Origin: Escarpia spicata | Taxonomy: Eukaryota; Annelida; Polychaeta; Sabellida; Siboglinidae | Direction of reading: 5' to 3' | DNA: 64,000 nucleotides | NCBI GenBank assembly: GCA_963995525.1 | Contig: OZ023214.1 | Coordinates: 49,524,575 to 49,588,574, forward strand | Shown: piece by piece, positions 50,080-62,018 of the stretch | Position numbering within the stretch: the stretch's first letter is position 1 | Layout of the letters: the number at the start of each line of letters is the position of its first letter | The notes under the pieces: model-generated | Told to the model about the DNA's origin: nothing | What the model saw: only the letters and a program-made list of their open reading frames with translations | Databases searched by the model: none | Position numbers and translations under genes: made by a program

Positions 50080-50743
50080 GTGAGTAATTACAGCGTCCAC
50101 TCACGAGGAACTGAAAGCGTGGCGGAGTATCGGGTCGCAGCCGTCTTTGTCTTGAACGAAGCAGCGTACAAAAATAATTAGTTGCTCTGAAATCTCTTCA
50201 CGCATTCTATAGCAACTCGCAGTTTGATCAAGTCATCGAGTGCAGTTATTGCGATGTCATCTTCGCCAAGATAATCTCTAATATGCATCCATAGTGTTTT
50301 ATGTGTACTACTGTCGGCGCCTTGTATCGTCACCAGCTTTTTTAAGTTTACAATTCAGATATATATTTAAAGCAGACGCCGCACTTTGATGTTTTAAGTT
50401 GTCTCCTTTCAGACACATTTCGCAAAAAAAGTATTCACCTTATCTAGTATTGCCTACGACATGTTGTAGCTCGTTTGTGGAAATGTGTTATTTAGTTTTG
50501 ATGGAATCGTCGTGAAAGCTGTTCAATTAATTAAGGTTTGAGCTAATCAAAATTCGGTGAGAAAGAATAAAAATGATTAAATCTATGATTAAAATAAAGT
50601 CGTTCGATGACTTCAACAAATATACACACTCATTTATTACCCCGACTGTGTATGTTACTACGAAGACGGGAGTATGTTAGCGAACATCAGATATATATTG
50701 ACATTGATCGTTGGCCCGAGTAAACGTCAAAAGTGTGAATAGC
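50080..50743. other. AT-rich unique sequence, nothing recognised
   Basis: No gene, RNA or repeat could be supported. Confidence 0.55.
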
Positions 50744-51902
50744 TATTGTTATGACATGCTACAAGACTGCACAGCTGTATCATTGTTTTGATATGCTACA
50801 AGACTGCACAGCCGTATCATTGTTTTGATATGCTACAAGACTGCACAGCTGTATCATTGTTTTGATATGCTACAAGACTGCACAGCCGTATCATTGTTTT
50901 GATATGCTACAAGACTGCACAGCTGTATCATTGTTTTGATATGCTACAAGACTGCACAGCCGTATCATTGTTTTGATATGCTACAAGACTGCACAGCCGT
51001 ATCATTGTTTTGATATGCTACAAGACTGCACAGCTGTATCATTGTTTTGATATGCTACAAGACTGCACAGCCGTATCATTGTTTTGATATGCTACAAGAC
51101 TGCACAGCCGTATCATTGATTTGATCTACTACAAGACTGCACAGCCGTATCATTGTTTTGATATGCTACAAGACTGCACAGCCGTATCATTGTTTTGATA
51201 TGCTACAAGACTGCACAGTCGTATCATTGTTTTGATATGCTACAAGACTGCACAGCCGTATCATTGATTTGATCTACTACAAGACTGCACAGCCGTATCA
51301 TTGTTTTGATATGCTACAAGACTGCACAGCCGTATCATTGTTTTGATATGCTACAAGACTGCACAGCCGTATCATTGTTTTGATATGCTACAAGACTGCA
51401 CCGCCGTATCATTGTTTTGATTTGCTACAAGACTGCACAGCCGTATCATTGTTTTGATATGCTGCAAGACTGCACAGCCGTATCATTGTTTTGATATGCT
51501 ACAAGACTGCACAGCCGTATCATTGTTTTGATATGCTACAAGACTGCACCGCCGTATCATTGTTTTGATCTGCTACAAGACTGCACAGCCGTATCATTGT
51601 TTTGATATGCTACAAGACTGCACAGCCGTATCATTGTTTTGATATGCTACAAGACTGCACAGCCGTATCATTGTTTTGATATGCTACAAGACTGCACAGC
51701 CGTATCATTGTTTTGATATGCTGCAAGACTGCACAGCCGTATCATTGCTTTGATATGCTACAAGACTGCACAGCCGTATCATTGTTTTGATATGCTACAA
51801 GACTGCACAGCCGTATCATTGTTTTGATATGCTACAAGACTGCACAGCCGTATCATTGTTTTGATATGCTACAAGACTGCACAGCCGTATCATTGTTTTG
51901 CA
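50744..51902 (+). repeat. 37-bp minisatellite, about 31 copies, with 148-bp higher-order copies
   Basis: The unit reads GATATGCTACAAGACTGCAC, then AGCCGTATCATTGTTTT. Rare variants recur exactly 148 bp (four units) apart: GATTTGATCTACTAC at 51118 and 51266, and CTGCACCGCCG at 51396 and 51544. The T variant (AGCTG) is found only in the first third. Both patterns show block duplication within a young, homogeneous array. Confidence 0.97.
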
Positions 51903-52054
51903 AACACGTCTCCGAATTCCAGGTTACAAATAATTTAATACTGGTTACTTCTGCTTCATACTCAATCGCACCACAATTAACATTTATAACAGGCCCAAAC
52001 GAGCAAGCCGGTTGTATTGAGAATAGAGGTCCACTTATTCGCGAAAAATATTAT

Positions 52055-52745
52055 AATATTATTACTATGATTATTGTATTATTATTATAAATTTTATTAT
52101 TATTATTACGTGTATTATTATTGTTATTACGTGTATTATTATTATTATTACGTGTATTATTATTATTATTACTAATTGTATTATTCTTATTATTATTATT
52201 ACTACGTGTATTATTCTTATTATTACTACGTGTATTATTATTATTATTACTACGTGTATTATTATTACTACATGTATTATTATTATTATTATTATTACGT
52301 GTATTGTTATTATTATTATTATTACTGCTACTACTACGTGTATTATTATTATTGTTATCATTATTATTATTACGTGTATTATTATTATTAATATTAGTAT
52401 TATTATTACTACTACTACGTGTATTATTATATTATTGTTATTATTATTATTACGTGTATTATTATTATTACTATTATTAATATTACTACGTGTATTATTA
52501 TTATTATTATTACTACTACGTGTATTATTATTATTCTTACTACGTGTATTATTATTATTATCATTACTACGTGTATTATTCTTATTATTACTACTACGTG
52601 TATTATTATTATTACTACGTGTATTATTATTATTACTATTACTACGTGTATTATTATTATTATTATTACTACGTGTATTATTATTATTATGTGTATTGTT
52701 ATTATTAGTACTACTACTACTGCGTGTATTATTATTTTAATTTGT
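52055..52745. repeat. (TTA)n array with recurrent ACGTGTA insert
   Basis: About 690 bases of TTA/ATT triplets are interrupted roughly 20 times by ACGTGTA, so that units of about 18-36 bp (ACGTGTATTATTATT and so on) form a variable higher-order pattern. CACGTA/TACGTG words recur on both strands. Confidence 0.95.
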
Positions 52746-54867
52746 ATTATACCTACATGAAACCTCACCTTGTATAGAGTGTCCAGTCTGCCTGCCGTCA
52801 ATACGTTGTCGCTGGGTAATTCGTTTGCCCATCGCCAATCCGGTTCTTTTAGGTCCAGATGTGTAATGTGTGAATAGTTTAACTAGTGCGCACAGTCGGT
52901 TTAATAAAAAAGGCGTACTTGTTTTTTAATCGTCAAAAAAACATTTGTCGTTGTATAGCTGGCGAAAGCCAACTGCGCTGTCGACCTCCTGCGCCATTTC
53001 GGTCACGTTCTTTACGCGAGATCGGGATCCCACGCATTCGAAAACAATAACAACACACACGTGCTTTGGTGTATTAAGATGAAGATTCCAAAATGGTTGT
53101 ACGAAGGTACGTATTACACTATCGCAGTTAGCAACAAGAACGTAGCCGTGTATTAATTCAACGAGAATTGCAACTTGCGAACGTCTACACTCGACTCGAG
53201 GCAAACTCTAACTTTAACTAAGTCTAAATCTAAGCAAGTCACCATGACCATATCAGACAGAGATTCAGTCAGAGGCTGTGACAACGAGCATAATATTTAA
53301 TATGTATGTTATATATGGTTATGCAGGATCTTGTTAATAAGCTATGTTATTGCGACAATACATATTGAGAGTAGATGACGTGAGTGTGCGAAATGACAAG
53401 TGACATTGGTTTGGCAGCAGGCCCCTGTTGGTCGTGCAAGTAACTTAGTCAGTGAGCATCCGTAATTTCGTGCAACAGAACGTCAAACACGGGAGTATTA
53501 TATTGGTGATCATAATTATTAAAACAGTGTTTTGTGACTCACATTTTCATACTATTACTGCAGAATGTTGTTGATTTGCATTGTAGTTTATGCAGAATAA
53601 TTAAGATTTTTTTATATGACAACCATGTTGATGATTTAAATAAATACAACTAGGGTACACCGTATACAAGGATTACACAAGCAAATGCTCGCACTTGTTT
53701 CCATTGTGGTCCTTGATGCCTGGCTGTAGTCTATGTAATTGGTATCCTGTGATGCCTTTAACTGACACATTTTAATAATAAAATTTTGGACATGGAAAAC
53801 TAAGTTGACTTCTGCACTTACATTATACCCACAGTGTATCAACACAGACATATTAATACACCGTTAAAAAGTATTTGGCATATGGCGGTGACTCAGAAAT
53901 AAGTTTATAAATGAAATTATTCATTTTTGAAGGAGGTAGACATACATTTTATGAACCTTTGAATACTTGGCGAGGAAAATATACTGTTACCATTACAATA
54001 GCACCTCATTTTGTCATTTCCGACATTCACCTTGACCATTCAACCTCAGGCAGAACCTTAAAATGTCAAACGTGAATATGTGTAGTAGTTACACATGACA
54101 GACACTGACATGAATTTGTATACTGAAAACAAACAAAAAATACAAAATGTGCTTAACTGATTAGCAGAATTCAAATCAGTCTATACTATTGACTACGATC
54201 AGGCATAACTGTAATGAAATTGAACACATTTTAATTCTTGTAATCACAATGAACATCTTGTAAAGAAAAATAGTTTTAAAATTTCACCGTTTTGAAAAAG
54301 AGCATATTCTACTAATGTCTGCATGCTATATCAACCCACCTCCTTCCTCCCCCGGAACAACCCCGGTAAACACTGACTGTTCCTAAGATATCAACATGTA
54401 TAGATGCAGCTGTAGTAGAACATTTCTTGCTGCTGTTTTGCTTGTGAAATGCTGCAGGTCATACATGAAACATTATTTTATATTTACTGATTATGACATT
54501 GAACACTCCATAATTATTTACTCCCAACACTACAATGATACCTGTTTTTGTTTACTGACTATATGCTTTTCTTTACAGGAGATTGGACTAGTGTGCTTAG
54601 TACCACTAGTTCTCCAAGTTAATATGGCATACTGGGCAGTTGTATTTGTCTAGGATCTCGGACAAGATTCTACAGCCATGCAACATGCTGCATATTAATG
54701 GTTTGTCTTGTGAATGTCCACCGAGTGATCCCAATTGTGTCGTGTGTTGCATCCGTGATAGATTCCCCGTGCCGATGGGGTGTACACTGGTTTCCAGGTC
54801 AGTCAATTAGCTTGACTAAATAGAAATCAATGCAGGTTGCTCGACATACGAATATGGTGACGCCTGA
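52746..54867. other. AT-rich unique sequence, nothing certain
   Basis: A minus-strand frame at 54606-54806 lies just downstream of the candidate gene at 54868-58261 and may be part of its 3' UTR. No motif is recognisable in it. Confidence 0.45.
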
Positions 54868-55088
54868 CTAGCTCTGCAGTTGGTGATGGAACGGTGGGTG
54901 CCAGGGTCTGGCAGATGTGGCATGAGTCTTCGGGCAACAACTTTCGATGCTGTCAGACAGGTTCAATGTCGAGCTTTCTTCGGTGAACTGCATCAGTTTA
55001 GATATCGATGACATCACTGTATGTTTTCGCTGTCTTCGATGGTACTGCATACCAGCTTCCTGACATTTTGCTGTACATCTGCATCTAC
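54868..55088 (-). CDS. Candidate novel gene, exon 3 (C-terminal)
   Basis: The exon follows an acceptor (TTTGTCTCTGGTATAG) and runs to TAG at 54868-54870. It encodes residues 29-101 of the proposed 101-residue protein: GRCRCTAKCQEAGMQYHRRQ, a Ser/Thr-rich middle, ESCCPKTHATSARPWHPPFH and the end. The frame is fixed by phase-1 joining to exon 2 (G from exon 2 plus GT). Five cysteines, some in CxC and CC pairs, and a basic HRRQRKH stretch are visible. I recognise no family. The alternative is a noncoding spliced RNA. Confidence 0.35.
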
Positions 55089-55540
55089 CTATACCAGAGA
55101 CAAAGTGACAGTTAGCATGGCTCTGACATGTATTATATTTTATATGTGATGACACATTTATCAAAAGTCAATAATACACTGTATTTGTATTCAATTCAAC
55201 TATAACTTTTAGCAGTGTCCATGAAAAAATACATCAATTATCCAGCATGGTTACAGTGGTAGGGTTTCATTGTCTTTGTGTTGCTGATAGTCGGTGGCAG
55301 CCAGCTGAGTTCTTGCAACACACACCAGGTACTTGTTATGTACAACACAAGTTTGTGAGGAAGTAATGGTATTTAAAGCCTTTTCACATTTTTCAACAAC
55401 AATTTGTTGATACACTGACAGCAGCATTTTACTTGGTTAAGTTCTCTATGTATCATGGGGACTGTTATACTTTTCATGCCAAGTTTCATATTTCTAAAGT
55501 ATTCTTTTTTATTACTGGTTTATATTTTCACAAATAATCA

Positions 55541-56000
55541 TAATTTTGTAAGTTGTAAACATACAAGGCATGTATAAACTACAACTAGCATTTGACATCA
55601 CGGGTACTAGTGTTGTTTTTCTTAAAAACAATTATAGTTCATAATATAGTTATTTCTGTTTTATATGTACATATTACATTTGTTCAAATAAACATATTCC
55701 TAAGTAATTTTTTCCCATTGGTTTATAATTTATGGGCATGCGATATGATTTTTTTGTTAATTACACATAATTCTTTAGTCACTAATTTTGTAAGTTGTAA
55801 ACATACAAGGCATGTATAAACTACAACTAGCATTTGACATCACGAGTACTAGTGGGTTTTTTTTGTAACAAAGAATCTTAATAAAAGTATGTTTGTTTTT
55901 TATATTTACATGACATTTTTTCAACTTCATCCTAATTTTGTTTCTATTGTTGCTTTGCATTTTATGTGGATGTGATGTGTATGTGATATTAACAATTATT
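55541..56000 (+). repeat. Tandem duplication, 242-bp period, two copies
   Basis: TAATTTTGTAAGTTGTAAAC at 55541 recurs at 55783. The first 75 bases of the two copies are nearly identical (CACGGGTACTAGTG against CACGAGTACTAGTG). The remaining 160 bases are strongly diverged but keep the order of T-rich blocks. The uneven similarity could reflect gene conversion of the first part. Confidence 0.85.
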
Positions 56001-56210
56001 AGTATACACATCAAGTGCAGTGATTGTACCTGTAGTTGTATTGTGCTTTTCATTATTTTGTAGTCGATCTCATCAAATAGTTTCAATAAACTGTTTTTAC
56101 TTTACATTGTGTTTGCATTAATTTACATGCATTTCTAACAACAATATAAAATTTAACGAGGACACCCATTACTGCAAAATCCTCATGTAGACAAACAAAC
56201 CAATCACATA

Positions 56211-57319
56211 CAGGGGTGGATCCAGAAATCCAGTCTGGGGCACAAAAACCTCCACTGGCAGCCGAACCAAATGGTGTAGTCTAAATTGTGTCGCTATCTC
56301 GGCTGGAGAGGTGATATTGGAAGACGCCATAACTTCACCCGCTCCACTGGAGTGGTGATATCGGAAGACACCATAACATCACCCGCTCCACTGGAGTGGT
56401 GATATCGGAAGACACCATAACTTCACCCGCTCCACTGGAGTGGTGATATCGGAAGACACCATAACTTCACCCGCTCCACTGGAGTGGTGATATTGGAAGA
56501 CGCCATAACTTCACCCGCTCCACTGGAGTGGTGATATTGGAAGACACCATAACTTCACCCGCTCCACTGGAGTGGTGATATTGGAAGACACCATAACTTC
56601 ACCCGCTCCACTGGAGTGGTGATATTGGAAGACACCATAACTTCAGCCGCTCCACTGGAGTGGTGATATCGGAAGACGCCATAACTTCAGCCGCTCCACT
56701 GGAGTGGTGATATTGGAAGACGCCATAACTTCACCCGCTCCACTGGAGTGGTGATATCGGAAGACACCATAACTTCACCCGCTCCACTGGAGTGGTGATA
56801 TCGGAAGACACCATAACTTCACCCGCTCCACTGGAGTGGTGATATTGGAAGACACCATAACTTCAGCCGCTCCACTGGAGTGGTGATATTGGAAGACACC
56901 ATAACTTCACCCGCTCCACTGGAGTGGTGATATCGGAAGACACCATAACTTCACCCGCTCCACTGGAGTGGTGATATTGGAAGACACCATAACTTCAGCC
57001 GCTCCACTGGAGTGGTGATATTGGAAGACGCCATAACATCACCCGCTCCACTGGAGTGGTGATATTGGAAGACGCCATAACTTCACCCGCTCCACTGGAG
57101 TGGTGATATTGGAAGACGCCATAACTTCACCCGCTCCACTGGAGTGGTGATATCGGAAGACGCCATAACTTCAGCTTATTATTATCACCTAAACTGACGC
57201 ACATTTCAAACGGTCTGGGGGGACAGTCGCGTGGGCCCATTATAAAAGATCTGCAGACATGTCAAATTCCTAAGGTCTAGGGGGGCACTTGCTCCCAGGC
57301 CCGCCTGGATCCGCCTATG
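56211..57319. mobile_element. Non-autonomous terminal-inverted-repeat element filled by a minisatellite
   Basis: The left end is CAGGGGTGGATCCAG. The right end, reverse-complemented from 57319, is CATAGGCGGATCCAG. Nearby G-runs are also arranged as inverted partners (TCTGGGGC on the left; GGTCTAGGGGGGCAC on the right in opposite sense). ACATA flanks both ends directly (56206-56210 and 57320-57324) and may be a target-site duplication. There is no coding capacity. CAGGG termini suggest hAT-type mobilisation, but an 8-bp duplication is not seen. The internal space is mostly the 44-bp array. Confidence 0.5.
56303..57174 (+). repeat. 44-bp minisatellite, about 20 copies
   Basis: The unit is CGCTCCACTGGAGTGGTGAT, then AT(C/T)GGAAGAC(A/G)CC and ATAACTTCACC. 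Each unit contains the near-palindrome CTCCACTGGAG, able to form a small hairpin. Only a few positions vary (ATATC/ATATT, ACACC/ACGCC, TTCACC/TTCAGC), so the array is young. Confidence 0.97.
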
Positions 57320-57401
57320 ACATACTTGTTTATTGCTTGTATTTATCATTTTGATAACAGGTTTGGTGACAGAGTAACCACATTTGACAACACTCGTTTA
57401 C

Positions 57402-57455
57402 CTGAAGGTGAAGAGCTTTGAAGCATACATCTGCTTGTGGTGTTGACCTCGAGTT
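57402..57455 (-). CDS. Candidate novel gene, exon 2
   Basis: A 54-base segment lies between a good acceptor (ACTGTTTTTTCAG) and a donor (GTAAACGAG). In the proposed frame it encodes ELEVNTTSRCMLQSSSPS with the flanking split codons, and both borders are phase 1. The following intron contains a 1.1-kb inverted-repeat element filled with a 44-bp minisatellite (56211-57319). Confidence 0.35.
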
Positions 57456-57587
57456 CTGAAAAAACAGTACATGTAGTAATAGTCAGCACTGATTGTTTCT
57501 AACAATAATCATTTTAATGTACATGCAAAAGTTGCAATGCAATGAATGACCACCTGCCAAATGCAACCAATGTCAATCGTCAAAAGC

Positions 57588-57591
<4 letters not shown>

Positions 57592-57624
<33 letters not shown>
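57592..57624. repeat. (TA)n microsatellite
   Basis: About 16 uninterrupted TA units lie in the first intron of the candidate gene. Confidence 0.9.
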
Positions 57625-57627
<3 letters not shown>

Positions 57628-58230
57628 GTTATGGGCATTAATTTTCACGGTATTGAGAGGCGCTGGTTTTCTGAACATAACAAAAACTCACCGAAGGGGC
57701 AATCAAAAAACCTAGTGAAACTACTGGAATATTCTTTTCCTTATAAATAATTAAATACCAAGACTACATACAATTACAATTGAATTCAAATAAAATTTGG
57801 ATAATAATAATAGTAATGTTTAATATAAAAGTAATAAATTAGATAATATACTATTACACTACTGTTATTAGTAAATTATGTACATGTTGTTTTTGTTCAA
57901 TCTATTACTATTGGTTCAATACTTATAATCGTTACGGATCATTTATAATGCATTTACACTATTACTATTATGCCAAGCCTACTTAGGCTACTAGCCTACT
58001 ACCAGATACGACATAGACACAATACAGTCATTGTCATAGCTGTATGCCATAGCGTCGTACTGTCTTAACTGATATTACTTTATAATAAACAGGGCCCAGC
58101 CAGGCCGCCATTGCTATTGGCTATGACTAAAAGGTAAACAATCAAATAAATTTAGTACAAGCAACATAAATATGTATACTCATACGCCTAAATATACGTG
58201 ATTATAGCTGAATAATTCGAAATTACTAAC

Positions 58231-58261
58231 CTGTCTGGAAGAACCTTTGCGAACGCTGCAT
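58231..58261 (-). CDS. Candidate novel gene, exon 1 (start codon)
   Basis: The proposed start ATG at 58261 gives MQRSQRFFQT up to a GTTAGTAA donor. The same frame is open upstream for about 45 more codons (to a TAA near 58406) without another ATG, so the first exon could be longer if transcription begins inside it. The region 58240-58380 is GC-richer than its surroundings, as expected of a first exon and promoter. A short overlapping frame starting at about 58368 ends within exon 1 and could be an upstream ORF. Confidence 0.3.
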
Positions 58262-58406
58262 CTCATCTGTTGATGTTATGACCGACCCCACGGCACGGGC
58301 AACGGCCCACGGCCACAGTCCACAGACACTGTCGCCAACTCCTTCTGTTTGCTTTCTTTCGTTCCATAGTCGTTCCCAAATAGAATTACACCTTTATGCG
58401 TGGGAA

Positions 58407-59704
58407 CTGTCTTTGTCTGTTTAATTTAGCCCATTTTGCCGTGTCGGTGGCATATGTTCGTGAACGTCCACCCACTGCCTATACTCGGAATTTCATAACA
58501 TCAACAGCGCCAAAGGGTGGGGTCAAAGGTCAATATCGCCCATAATTCGCGATCACGAGAAGACAAGAACGCGATTCCACGCAAAGTTCAATGTCCATAC
58601 TCAGGTAAATTCAAAGCAAAAAACCAGATCCGGTTTTACCAAAAACAAGAGTTCACAGTTTTTTCTATTAATTTAAAAAACAAATGAACTCACACGTATG
58701 CATAAACGAACTAGGATATCATTGGGGAGTACTTGATGCCTCTGTTTTTGTGAAATTACTAAGAAACGCGAGGAGCAAAACAATCGAATTGGTTGAGTAC
58801 CTTGAATGTATGCTGCATTCAACGTATTCTCACTTTTCAACTATGAAATAACGTTACGGACAATAATCCCAAATACGCCTACATTTCAACAATTATTAAC
58901 ACCAAACGAAACATTACAGCTATTCCAGAGGAATACTAAGAAACTGGCGCGCCATCTAGTGAGAATGATAACATTAATTTAGCATTAACACTGGACTCGA
59001 AATGACAGGGAGATGTCAACTGCCCCCGGGGGCTATAACTGACACGGCGAACTGGCCATTCGGTCAGAACCCACGCATATAGAAGAACCGTAAAACGTCA
59101 CGATAAGTATATATAATTTTATGAGAACAACGCCGTTATGTTTTCCAGCCTGAAGCAATAATCTTCTGAATGCGGGTGCCGTAGTGAGGGGGACGTGCAC
59201 TGGATGGCGTGAGCGACGTGCAAGATAATCGTCATGCATCGGCGAGATAGGGTCAACACGATTGTGTAAATGATGTACGGCATAACGCCGGGTCGGCGCC
59301 ATCTCAATATATATCTATACGCCGATGGCGGAACGCGTTATCTCCGTATGAGATCGGTCGAGTTATAGGTGAGCCTCACACTAATGGCATCGCGACACCT
59401 CACGCGCATGTCGCGGGTATTTCGTTATTCCGCATCGTATACCCCACGCGCCGTCATTGTCAACAGCAGATAACATCAGGCGACTGCCTGGGATCGGCAC
59501 GTAGGATAGTTAGTACACGAAACAATTCACATCATAAACAGTAATTCACACGGGTAAAAACAGAAAGCAATAATGAGGCATACGACCGTTCAAACGTTTA
59601 CGACTTTTACTATAAATCTGTAAATTTTTAGAGACAAATAATTTATGATATAAATAATAATATTTACGTAAAATAAATTATATATAATTATTATATACAT
59701 TATA
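58407..59704. other. Unique sequence with a GC-richer patch at 59030-59480
   Basis: No gene could be supported. The minus frame of 89 codons at 59033-59302 lies in the GC-richer patch and carries no motif. Confidence 0.5.
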
Positions 59705-60740
<1,036 letters not shown>

Positions 60741-61040
60741 TGCAATGGAAACTCGATAATTCAGACACTTTGGTCCCAAGTGTGTGTCCGGCTTAAACAG
60801 TTTTATGGATAAACGAATCTTGGCGAAAACGGGGTAAATTAGTGTTTAGAAATTCCGTTCCGTGACACGATGTGCGGATGTTGATGTGTCCGGATTATCA
60901 GGGTCCGTCTCCGGATTAACGACATTTTATTATATGTGTTCGTCTGATTGTTTGGTAAAAGCAGATTTTTCCAGTAACGAAGTTGATTGCAAAGAGTAAC
61001 CTGGACATAACATGTCGTTTGCGGAAAAAACTAAGGTAAG
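60741..61040 (+). mobile_element. Probable pogo/Tigger-type DNA transposon terminus, truncated
   Basis: The block starts CAATGGAAACTCGATAATTC, then GACACTTTGGTCCCAAGTG and GTGTCCGGCTTAAAC. It later has GTGTCCGGATTATCAGGGTC and CTCCGGATTAACGAC. The repeated words TCCGGATTA and TCCGGCTTA, with GATAATTC-GACACTTTGG, match my memory of pogo/Tigger family ends, in which a 'GATTATCCGGA-CACTTTGG' theme is common. No transposase or second terminus is present. The 3' side is cut off by the LINE end at 61071. Confidence 0.45.
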
Positions 61041-61070
61041 AATTAAATAATGAAGTACAGCACATCGGAT

Positions 61071-61436
61071 ATTGTATTGTATTGTATTGTATTGTATTTA
61101 TTCAGATTCCAACAGGTCCAGTGGACCCAGTAACAGGACTGATAACTGAAACAATACATATAAATAATAAAACAATAATATAATAATAAAAACAATAAGA
61201 ACAATAAGGACATAAAACCACACAATATCAACGTCAAATATACCAGGCAAACATCCGTTATACATATAAATGTTTTTGAATTGAAGATCTAAAGGTTTTA
61301 GTTCCTGAAAATATATCACAAGATGGATCACTTAAATACAATGTGTTGAACGTAGTCATGCATCTATTCAAAACAGAGTCTTTTCTAATGTTGATTCTGC
61401 TATTGGAAACTCTAAAAGGTGTGCAGTTTTGTAGAG
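61071..61436 (-). pseudogene. 3' end of a LINE-type retrotransposon
   Basis: The minus-strand frame ends with VSNSRINIRKDSVLNRCM, then FNTLYLSDPSCDIF, FRSSIQKHLYV and a stop at about 61258. This looks like the C-terminal tail of non-LTR retrotransposon polyproteins. A 160-base AT-rich 3' UTR follows, with AATAAA (61097-61102, minus strand) and a terminal (ACAAT)n tail at 61071-61096. The 5' side is replaced from 61433 by a 39-bp minisatellite. Confidence 0.6.
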
Positions 61437-62018
61437 ATCGTGGAGAACAGTGACATTGGACAGCCCCTACCAGAGATCGTGGAGAACAGTGACATTGGAC
61501 AGCCCCTACCAGAGATCGTGGAGAACAGTGAAATTGGATAGCCCCTACCAGAGATCGTGGAGAACAGTGACATTGGACAGCCCCTACCAGAGATCGTGGA
61601 GAACAGTGACATTGGACAGCCCCTACCAGAGATCGTGGAGAACAGTGACATTGGACAGCCCCTACCAGAGATCGTGGAGAACAGTGACATTGGACAGCCC
61701 CTACCAGAGATCGTGGAGAACAGTGACATTGGACAGCCCCTACCAGAGATCGTGGAGAACAGTGACATTGGACAGCCCCTACCAGAGATCGTGGAGAACA
61801 GTGACATTGGACAGCCCCTACCAGAGATCGTGGAGAACAGTGACATTGGACAGCCCCTACCAGAGATCGTGGAGAACAGTGACATTGGACAGCCCCTACC
61901 AGAGATCGTGGAGAACAGTGACATTGGACAGCCCCTACCAGAGATCGTGGAGAACAGTGACATTGGATAGCCCCTACCAGAGATCGTGGAGAACAGTGAA
62001 ATTGGATAGCCCCTACCA
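61433..62018 (+). repeat. 39-bp minisatellite, 15 copies, abutting a LINE end
   Basis: The 586 bases hold 15 units of AGAGATCGTGGAGAACAGTG, then ACATTGGACAGCCCCTACC. Most units are identical. Variants (AAATTGG, TTGGATAG) are restricted to the third unit and the last two. The 13-codon period leaves three frames open (up to 262 codons, the longest fused to the LINE tail). These are repeat artefacts. Confidence 0.97.

Noticed and set aside
50744..51902. CRISPR-like array (37-bp repeats)
   Set aside because: The units are directly tandem with no spacers, and the context is eukaryotic.
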